A program made the position numbers and the translations under genes. 64,000 nucleotides of DNA. It comes from Alteromonas macleodii. GTDB taxonomy: Bacteria; Pseudomonadota; Gammaproteobacteria; Enterobacterales; Alteromonadaceae. The notes beneath the pieces are model-generated. The model was not told the DNA's origin. It ran no database searches and worked only from the letters and a program-made list of their open reading frames with translations. The DNA lies in NCBI RefSeq assembly GCF_903772925.1, contig NZ_LR812090.1, forward strand, positions 4,417,902-4,481,901, written 5' to 3'. Below are positions 56,313 to 64,000 of this stretch, in pieces (position 1 is the first letter of the stretch; every line of letters starts with the position of its first letter).

Positions 56313-57962
56313 TTATTGACAGTGATGTTGTCTATGGCAATTGGGATGCAACAGCACTAAGTTACTCAGTTTATCGCTACCACCTTTCACCCTTTCAATA
56401 ACATGATGGATATTCCACCCTGTCTCTTTGGTAATCAGGTTGTTGCACATAACACAGCGTTTCCGCTGTCTGAGCCAAAGCGTTAGCAACTTATCTCTAC
56501 CTTTAAAAGACTCCTTCCAAGCTCGCTCTAGGCGCTTCTCAAAGTATTCTTCAAATTCCGGTAAATACGGATTTGCCTCTGCTTTTATCTTAATATGTCG
56601 CTTAATTGCCGTATCCATGGTGTAAACAAGTCGGGCGGTATTGCCTTTTCCATTCACACCGGAAAATACCCAGTTACGGTTACCCGCTGATTTAAAATAT
56701 TTCTCCTTAACCCAGCGTTTATGACGATTTTGATGTCGTCTTCGGCACCATTTCCACAGCATTTTCCAAACCCTGTAGTCCACATAATTGAAGGTTTCCT
56801 TAGCCACCACATGGCGATGATAGTTAGCCCAACCCTGTAAAACAGGGTTAAGCATCATTATCAAATTGCCAGCAGTGACCGTTTTGTTACCCGCAACTAT
56901 TTGCTTCAACTTTCCGAGCACATTTCGCAGATTCTTTCGGCTGGGCTTAATTAAAAGCTTACCGTTGTAACTGCGTAGATTCTGACCCAGAAAATCAAAA
57001 CCATCAGAAACATGAGTGACCAGTGTTTTCTCTTTCGATAGCGTTAGTCCTCTCTCGGCCATAAAGGCTTCAACAAGGGGTTTGACTTTATCTTCCAGTA
57101 ACTCTTGCGAGATTCCTGTGATGATGAAGTCATCCGCATATCGCACGTAATTGACCTTGGTCTTGTAGGCGGCTTTGGTATTTTTCTTCCCAAAATGGGA
57201 TTCAAGCACCGCTTCCAAACCATCAAGCGCCATGTTGGCCAATACAGGAGAAATGATCCCGCCCTGAGGCGTTCCCGCTTCTGTCGCATGTAAACTACCC
57301 GACTCCATGAATCCCGCTTTCAGCCACTTTCTGAGTACCTGTTTATCCAACGGAATGTTGGCAAGTAACCAGTCATGACTGATGTTGTCGAAACACCCCT
57401 TAATATCCCCTTCCAAAATCCATTTGGCTGAGCTCTTCCTACTGATGTTCACAAAGCATTGTTCTATGGCATCAGCGGTCGAACGCATGGGTCTAAAACC
57501 ATAGCTATTGCGATCCGCAGTAGTTTCCGAAACCGGCTCAAGACCTAGCAGGTATAAGGCCTGCATAGCTCTGTCCAGCATTGTCGGTATTCCCAACGGG
57601 CGGCGTTTGCCGTTTGCCTTTGGGATATAAACTCTGCGCAACGGTCTGGGCTTGTACCCGTTTCGCTTTAATCGCTCTATAGCATTCCATTTACTCTCTG
57701 GCGTGCTCCACAACTCCCCATCGACACCGGGCGTTGCTTTGCCACGGTTCTCAGTCACGCGCTTGACTGCCAATGCTTTGACAGCAAACGAACGCACCAA
57801 CATACGTTGCAGGGTTTTCACCCTGCGCCACTGTTGCTGTTTAGTCGCCTTCGCGATCCGTACCTGTAACCCTCTCACCTGCCTGTGAACCAGATACCAG
57901 TTAATGGTATGCCAGCCCGAAGGTGGGTGGGAGAATGCAGGTACTGACATTGTCGTACTCAT
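56313..57962 (-). CDS. ltrA: Group II intron reverse transcriptase/maturase with HNH domain
   Basis: The 549-residue protein has the RT core with RRPLGIPTMLDR, SYGFRP, GDIKGCFDNISH, GTPQGGIISP and the catalytic YADD (275-278), then a maturase X domain and a C-terminal HNH endonuclease (CVMCN, WNIHHVIERVKGG, HPNCHRQHH). It assists splicing and copies the intron into new DNA sites. It looks complete, so the intron may still be mobile. Confidence 0.97.
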   Translation of the reverse strand: MSTTMSVPAFSHPPSGWHTINWYLVHRQVRGLQVRIAKATKQQQWRRVKTLQRMLVRSFAVKALAVKRVTENRGKATPGVDGELWSTPESKWNAIERLKRNGYKPRPLRRVYIPKANGKRRPLGIPTMLDRAMQALYLLGLEPVSETTADRNSYGFRPMRSTADAIEQCFVNISRKSSAKWILEGDIKGCFDNISHDWLLANIPLDKQVLRKWLKAGFMESGSLHATEAGTPQGGIISPVLANMALDGLEAVLESHFGKKNTKAAYKTKVNYVRYADDFIITGISQELLEDKVKPLVEAFMAERGLTLSKEKTLVTHVSDGFDFLGQNLRSYNGKLLIKPSRKNLRNVLGKLKQIVAGNKTVTAGNLIMMLNPVLQGWANYHRHVVAKETFNYVDYRVWKMLWKWCRRRHQNRHKRWVKEKYFKSAGNRNWVFSGVNGKGNTARLVYTMDTAIKRHIKIKAEANPYLPEFEEYFEKRLERAWKESFKGRDKLLTLWLRQRKRCVMCNNLITKETGWNIHHVIERVKGGSDKLSNLVLLHPNCHRQHHCQ

Positions 57963-58592
57963 CTTGCTTTCCTCCTTAACCTAAAATGGAGAAAAGCCCG
58001 CCCCAAAAGGGAAGCTAATCCCCATTTGGGTTGGTTTTAGACGGCTTTACAAGCCTTCACACAGTTAAAGACCAGTCTGAAGTCTGCACCCTTTCAGGTT
58101 AGGGCAAAGTTTGAACCCCTATCTGAGCTATTACTGCTCAGCATTCGCTTTTTCAGACCTCCTTTACCCACTCATCCAACAGCGCTCCTTGCGGATTGCC
58201 TGCCTGTATGATTGTTAAGAACAATCAGGCGGATAATTGGGCTTACCGAGTACCGTTGCAGTTACACGAACAACGTAGGTTCTGTCTATCTACCGGTGGT
58301 CATAAGACGGCGTAATCCCAGATGTAAAAGGATTAACCGACCACGTACCTTTTGGTCAGAGCGCATCAACAATATTTCGCTCATTGCGGTTGACGGTATT
58401 TATCAACAGTTCACTTACGTTAACCATATTGCCCAGCCTAGCCCCCAGCCAGCTTATTGTTAGCCAGCTATGCATACTCTCACGAGTTAAGACACTGCTT
58501 ATGCAGGGGTACATTGTCAGGAAGCTTCGCACCATGCCGTTACCAGCATCGCACTATCCCTAGGCTACTGTTAGCCGTATAACAGGTCTCAC

Positions 58593-59020
58593 TACCGATG
58601 TGCCAAAAGCAAAACGGTGAGACAATAACTACAACAGCTTACGCCGGTAGATCTTAGATCGAATTATTTATAAGGCTTAACACCCTAAAGCATTTATTTC
58701 TGGCCGAATCAAAACCCACAGTTACATAGTGTTGCGATAGCATCAGCTTCGCTACCTAAGAGAGAACAATCTTAGGACTGTGTATTTCGATTGGTTCGTT
58801 GTGATGCGATAACGGAATCGTTTCGCTTTTATAAACAATCGCAAACACGATTGCGCGACACCATTACTTAATGAAGTAATGATTCCGGCATTCGATGTTC
58901 ACTCCCCGAATACCGGAGTCGACTACTAAATTTGCAGGTGGGCTGGTGGCACCAACTAAAAGTTAGTGCTCACCATCAATATAGCCTGCTAGGTTAGCGA
59001 CCTACGCGACTCTCGTCGCA
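58593..59020. other. Intergenic stretch downstream of groEL
   Basis: About 430 bp between the intron 5' side and the groEL stop. An imperfect hairpin at about 58944-58975 may be the groEL terminator. No ORF or RNA gene was recognised. Confidence 0.4.
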
Positions 59021-60670
<1,650 letters not shown>

Positions 60671-60698
60671 CTAAAATTCGTTTTAACGTTAGTTGTAA

Positions 60699-60989
60699 TT
60701 ACTCAACAATCGCTAGAATGTCGCTTTCGCTTAGGATTAGTACTTCTTCACCATCCAGCTTTTCTGTTTTAACGCCGTAACCGTCGTTGAAAATAACGGT
60801 GTCGCCTACTTTAACGTCTAGCGCTTTAACTTCGCCGTTTTCAAGAATGCGACCGTTACCTACTGCGATTACTTCGCCGCGTGTAGATTTTTCTGCTGCA
60901 GAACCAGTCAGAACGATACCGCCTGCAGATTTGCTTTCTTGCTCTGCGCGCTTAAGGATTACGCGGTCGTGTAAAGGACGAATTGCCAT
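60699..60989 (-). CDS. groES: Co-chaperonin GroES
   Basis: The 96-residue protein (ATG 60989, GGAGA upstream) starts [14 protein letters not shown] and has the mobile loop [14 protein letters not shown], the lid for GroEL. Reading 8 codons further upstream is possible but not typical of the family. A heat-shock promoter lies about 120 bp upstream. Confidence 0.98.
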   Translation of the reverse strand: MAIRPLHDRVILKRAEQESKSAGGIVLTGSAAEKSTRGEVIAVGNGRILENGEVKALDVKVGDTVIFNDGYGVKTEKLDGEEVLILSESDILAIVE

Positions 60990-61109
60990 TTTCAAGTCTC
61001 CTGAAAATTCCACTATTCAAGTTTATGTGATTACCAACATTCAGACTGTCCGAATGTTGTGTGCCTGGGTTGCTCATTGCTGAGCAGTTAAAATCGTTTC
61101 TGCACGGAT

Positions 61110-61140
61110 AGATGGGGTAGTACCCAGATAACTTCAAGGG
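61110..61140 (-). promoter_or_regulatory. Sigma-32-type heat-shock promoter of groES-groEL
   Basis: On the minus strand CCCTTGAA (-35 type) and CCCCATCT (-10 type) are separated by 15 nt, matching the sigma-32 consensus CTTGAA...CCCCAT. It lies about 120 bp before groES. Confidence 0.88.
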
Positions 61141-61209
61141 TTTTTAAGCAAAAAAATGTAAAAAATTTGGTTTTTTCGCTAAATACTTATTTTTACTAGG
61201 CAAGTGAAG

Positions 61210-61231
61210 GCCGTTTATCTTAGTAAACGGC
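61210..61231 (-). terminator. Hairpin after fxsA
   Basis: GCCGTTTA and TAAACGGC form an 8-bp stem with a TCTTAG loop, 35 bp after the fxsA stop. The T-run is poor, so it is a weak terminator candidate. Confidence 0.45.
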
Positions 61232-61265
61232 GCTCGTAACCTGACGGAAAGGGCTTTGGGGCTCG

Positions 61266-61790
61266 CTATTTTAAGCGCTTATCTGGGTCGTTGGTGGTGT
61301 GATCGGTGTACTCACCTTCAAACACATCACCATCGTTATTGTGTGAGCGAGAACGCTCATCGAAAGGACTTTTTCCAAACGGAGACTGACCTTGACCGAA
61401 ACCTGAAGCTCCCGGCCCCATTCCCGGAGCAACAACGCGCATTTTCATATGCTTACTTACCTGGGCGGCAAAGAAGTGACGTGAGCCCGGCATTGCTAAA
61501 AGGAAACCGAAGATATCGGTAATAAAGCCTGGCGTCACAAGTAAGATACCCGCAACTACTAGCATTAGGCCTTCAACCAACTCTTTACCCGGCACTTCAT
61601 TTCGCTGCATTTTTTCTTGTGCCGTTTGCAGCGTACTTACGCCTTCGCGCTTAACAAAGTAAGCACCAATAAAGGCAGAAAGAATAACCAAGCCAACGGT
61701 ATTCCAACCACCAATTACGCTACCTACATTAATTAGCAACGCAATCTCTAAAATAGGTAATAGGGCAAACAGTATAAATAAAACCCGCAA
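61266..61790 (-). CDS. fxsA: FxsA-family membrane protein
   Basis: The 174-residue protein has membrane segments near residues 5-25, 28-50 and 75-100, with the FxsA pattern LPILEIALLINVGSVIGGW and GLMLVVAGILLVTPGFITD. In E. coli it lies near groES as here and lowers F-exclusion of phage T7. Its exact function is unknown. The hydrophilic C-terminus is rich in Gly, Pro and charged residues. Confidence 0.95.
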   Translation of the reverse strand: MRVLFILFALLPILEIALLINVGSVIGGWNTVGLVILSAFIGAYFVKREGVSTLQTAQEKMQRNEVPGKELVEGLMLVVAGILLVTPGFITDIFGFLLAMPGSRHFFAAQVSKHMKMRVVAPGMGPGASGFGQGQSPFGKSPFDERSRSHNNDGDVFEGEYTDHTTNDPDKRLK

Positions 61791-62002
61791 AATGCTTCCT
61801 CTTTCATGTATTCATAACCTGTTATAAGGTCTTTGTACGTAATAACAAGAAAAGGTGCCCATCCTTTCGCTTAAATAGCCACGTAAAGCGACCGATAACG
61901 ACCTCGATATACGTTAGCTATGAAAGAATAGAGTGCTGATTCGGGTCTATTACACATCGACTCATTAGCAAAGTAACAGGCGCGAAAAAGTAGGAAACGT
62001 TT

Positions 62003-62317
62003 ATGACAATAAAGCTTGTACTGTGTACCACACCCGATGAAAAGACTGGGCAATTAATTGCTAGTACCCTCGTTGAAGAAAAGCTTGCCGCCTGCGTGAA
62101 TGTTATTAAAGGTATAGAGTCGGTTTATGAATGGCAGGGTAAAATAGAGACCGACACTGAATGTCAGCTACTCATTAAAACGAATACACAAAATGTATTA
62201 CAGGCCTTTGATAGAGTAAGCGAGTTGCATCCGTACGATGTTCCTGAATGGCTAGAACTTAATGCTGAGGCTAGCAGCGCTTACGGTCAGTGGTTACAAA
62301 CCACGCTACAGCGCTAG
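62003..62317 (+). CDS. cutA: CutA divalent-cation tolerance protein
   Basis: The 104-residue protein has the CutA pattern LVEEKLAACVNVIKGIESVYEWQGKI, ECQLLIKTN and ELHPYDVPEW. It is a small trimeric protein linked to copper tolerance. It is followed within 50 bp by dsbD on the same strand, as in many gammaproteobacteria. Confidence 0.97.
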   Translation: MTIKLVLCTTPDEKTGQLIASTLVEEKLAACVNVIKGIESVYEWQGKIETDTECQLLIKTNTQNVLQAFDRVSELHPYDVPEWLELNAEASSAYGQWLQTTLQR

Positions 62318-62366
62318 TTAAAACGTAATTCCAGATAAAAATAACGACAACGCAAAATAGATAAAA

Positions 62367-64000
62367 ATGAACTGTAACTTTATGACTTTACCTCCTTTTC
62401 CATCAGGCACTGCATCAGCTTCGCTGTTCCAGCGCTTTACTGCTTATGTTCTCTCAGCGTTTTGTTTAATGACGTTATTAAGCACGTTCGCATTGGCTCA
62501 GGTGCCCAATGCCTTTGACGATCCGTTCGTGGATGAACCCCAGTTTTTAGATGTCGACCAAGCGTTTGCGTTCGACTTTAACCAAGAAGACGATGTGCTT
62601 ACGGTAAGCTTCGATATTGCCAACGGCTACTACCTGTACCTAAAGCAGTTTAAGTTTGTGGCGAAACAAGCCGAAATTGGCGAGCCTGAGTACCCAAATG
62701 GGGTAATGATTCAGGATGAGTTTTTTGGCGAGTCTGAAGTGTTTTACAACGGCGTATCTATTACTTTGCCCATAGAATCAGCACTCAGTGACGGCGTAGT
62801 TAAAATTCGCTATCAAGGCTGTGCTGACGCAGGGCTTTGCTACCCGCCAACAGTGAAAGTCGTGTATTTAAATGAAGTGGGAAGCAGTGCAGTTGCTGAG
62901 ATAGATACGGCCTCAGAACCAAATAACGCAGCAATTTCTTCACAAAGCGAGCAGTTCGATTTAGCGCAAAGGCTAATCGATAAAGATAACCTTGCTCTTA
63001 CTTTAGCTCTATTTTTTGCACTAGGCGTAGGCTTAGCCTTTACACCTTGCGTATTCCCGATGTATCCCATTGTGTCGGGCATTGTGATTGGTCAGGGCAA
63101 ACCTAAAACCGCATCGCATTCATTCTGGCTAACCTTTGTTTACGTTCAAGGTATGGCGATCACATACTCACTGCTTGGATTAGTGGTTGCGGTAGCCGGC
63201 GCGCAGTTTCAAGCTGCGCTTCAACACCCTGTAGTACTCGGCGTATTCATTGTGCTATTTGTGGCGCTGGCCGTTGCTCTGTTTGGTGGCTTTGAAATTC
63301 AGCTACCGGCAAAGTATCAAGAAAAGCTCACTCACATGAGTAACAATCAAACACCCGGCAGCTTTGCAGGGGTGTTTATTATGGGTGTATTGTCTGGTCT
63401 TATCGCTTCACCCTGCACTACTGCGCCGCTAACCGGCATATTGTTATTTATCGCCCAAACTGGCGATATGACGCTAGGTTTTGTTTCGCTTTACTTGTTA
63501 AGCATAGGTATGGGCGTACCGCTCATTCTGTTCGGCATGACGGGCGGTAAGCTGCTACCTAAGGCGGGTAACTGGATGAATGTGGTTAAGGTTACCTTTG
63601 GCTTCATGATGCTTGCCGTGGCCATTGTGTTTATTGAGCGTTTATATAATAGCCCTGCCACTGGCTTCCTATGGGGATTGCTTGGTTTCGGTTTGTTCGG
63701 CTATTACTGGGCACTTAACCGCGCCAGCAAAAACTCACTGATGAAGCTTGTACGTGCTGTTGTAGTTGCAATAGGCATTATGGGAAGTGCTGGCCTTACC
63801 TATCAAGCAGGTCTCAACACCGGACTTTGGGGCGAACATGCTGATGGTGTTCACGCAGGGCACCCAGACTTTGTTGTTGCGCGAGATTTGGCAGACTTAC
63901 GTAATAAAATTGCGGCGGCTAACGCACAAGGTAAAACCGTGATGGTCGATTTGTACGCCGACTGGTGCGTTGCCTGTAAGGAATTTGAAAAGTACACCTT
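62367..64000 (+). CDS. dsbD: Thiol:disulfide interchange protein DsbD (runs off window)
   Basis: The frame runs from ATG 62367 to the window edge (544 codons). It has a signal sequence (ending FALAQ), the N-terminal periplasmic domain with CADAGLCYPP (two active cysteines), eight membrane helices with FTPCVFPMYP and SPCTTAPLTG, and the thioredoxin domain beginning DLYADWCVACKEF. DsbD passes electrons from cytosolic thioredoxin to periplasmic proteins. Only the C-terminal end lies outside the window. Confidence 0.97.
   Translation, partial: MNCNFMTLPPFPSGTASASLFQRFTAYVLSAFCLMTLLSTFALAQVPNAFDDPFVDEPQFLDVDQAFAFDFNQEDDVLTVSFDIANGYYLYLKQFKFVAKQAEIGEPEYPNGVMIQDEFFGESEVFYNGVSITLPIESALSDGVVKIRYQGCADAGLCYPPTVKVVYLNEVGSSAVAEIDTASEPNNAAISSQSEQFDLAQRLIDKDNLALTLALFFALGVGLAFTPCVFPMYPIVSGIVIGQGKPKTASHSFWLTFVYVQGMAITYSLLGLVVAVAGAQFQAALQHPVVLGVFIVLFVALAVALFGGFEIQLPAKYQEKLTHMSNNQTPGSFAGVFIMGVLSGLIASPCTTAPLTGILLFIAQTGDMTLGFVSLYLLSIGMGVPLILFGMTGGKLLPKAGNWMNVVKVTFGFMMLAVAIVFIERLYNSPATGFLWGLLGFGLFGYYWALNRASKNSLMKLVRAVVVAIGIMGSAGLTYQAGLNTGLWGEHADGVHAGHPDFVVARDLADLRNKIAAANAQGKTVMVDLYADWCVACKEFEKYT

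Larger units (their letters stand above)
55993..58592 (-). mobile_element. Group II intron
   Basis: On the minus strand a 34-nt domain V (56034-56067, GAGCCGTATG...CGTACGGTTC) and a domain VI stem (56001-56026) mark the 3' end, which I place near 55993 (CCGAC). A reverse transcriptase gene lies in domain IV. The 5' end is uncertain: GTGAG at 58592 or GTGCG at 58554 are candidates, about 600 bp before the RT start. The element is about 2.6 kb. Confidence 0.85.

Overview
The window looks like a chromosome segment of a marine gammaproteobacterium, most likely Alteromonas or a close relative. This is judged from the gene families (glmU/glmS with a DeoR regulator, speA, three-part pntAa-pntAb-pntB, cyoABCDE, groES/groEL, fxsA, cutA, dsbD) and is not a database result. 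Host genes are intact and tightly packed. Two accessory blocks stand out.

Region 1 (1-3.4 kb): part of a sensor kinase with an upstream periplasmic binding protein, then a YhbW-type flavin monooxygenase.

Region 2 (3458-22862): a 19,405-bp Tn7-like transposon in the attTn7 site 18 bp past the glmS stop codon. Its ends (TGTGGGA) are flanked by a perfect 5-bp duplication (AAAGT at 3453-3457 and 22863-22867). The native glmS terminator now lies on the far side of the element. It encodes TnsA-TnsB-TnsC-TnsD-TnsE in canonical Tn7 order. tnsA and tnsC are intact; tnsB (TAG plus 1-bp insertion), tnsD (TGA) and tnsE (at least four lesions) are broken, so the copy is probably immobile. Left cargo is a giant Avs-like STAND NTPase with a Cap4/DUF4297-like nuclease domain, now in four reading frames, plus a small partner. 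Right cargo is a permuted papain-like hydrolase, a secreted protein, and a lipoprotein plus 11-residue-repeat pair. A second, internal right-end relic at about 19.8 kb suggests the element is composite.

Region 3 (22.9-47.5 kb): housekeeping genes: deoR-glmS, an oxidoreductase, glmU, a degenerate GGDEF protein, an alkylation-repair operon (Ada/AlkA, Ogt, EamA exporter), a serine hydrolase, speA, pntAa-pntAb-pntB, a parvulin and the cyo terminal oxidase operon. A small DUF6435-type gene is broken by a TAA.

Region 4 (48-58.6 kb): an accessory stretch with VapBC, dGTPase, a PLD-like protein, two truncated divergent integrases, three overlapping genes of unknown function (two with membrane segments), a lone PD-(D/E)XK nuclease-like gene, and a group II intron that carries an HNH reverse transcriptase and an extra 43-residue membrane-peptide ORF.

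Region 5 (59-64 kb): groES-groEL with a heat-shock promoter, fxsA, cutA and the start of dsbD. No tRNA, rRNA or CRISPR array was recognised.
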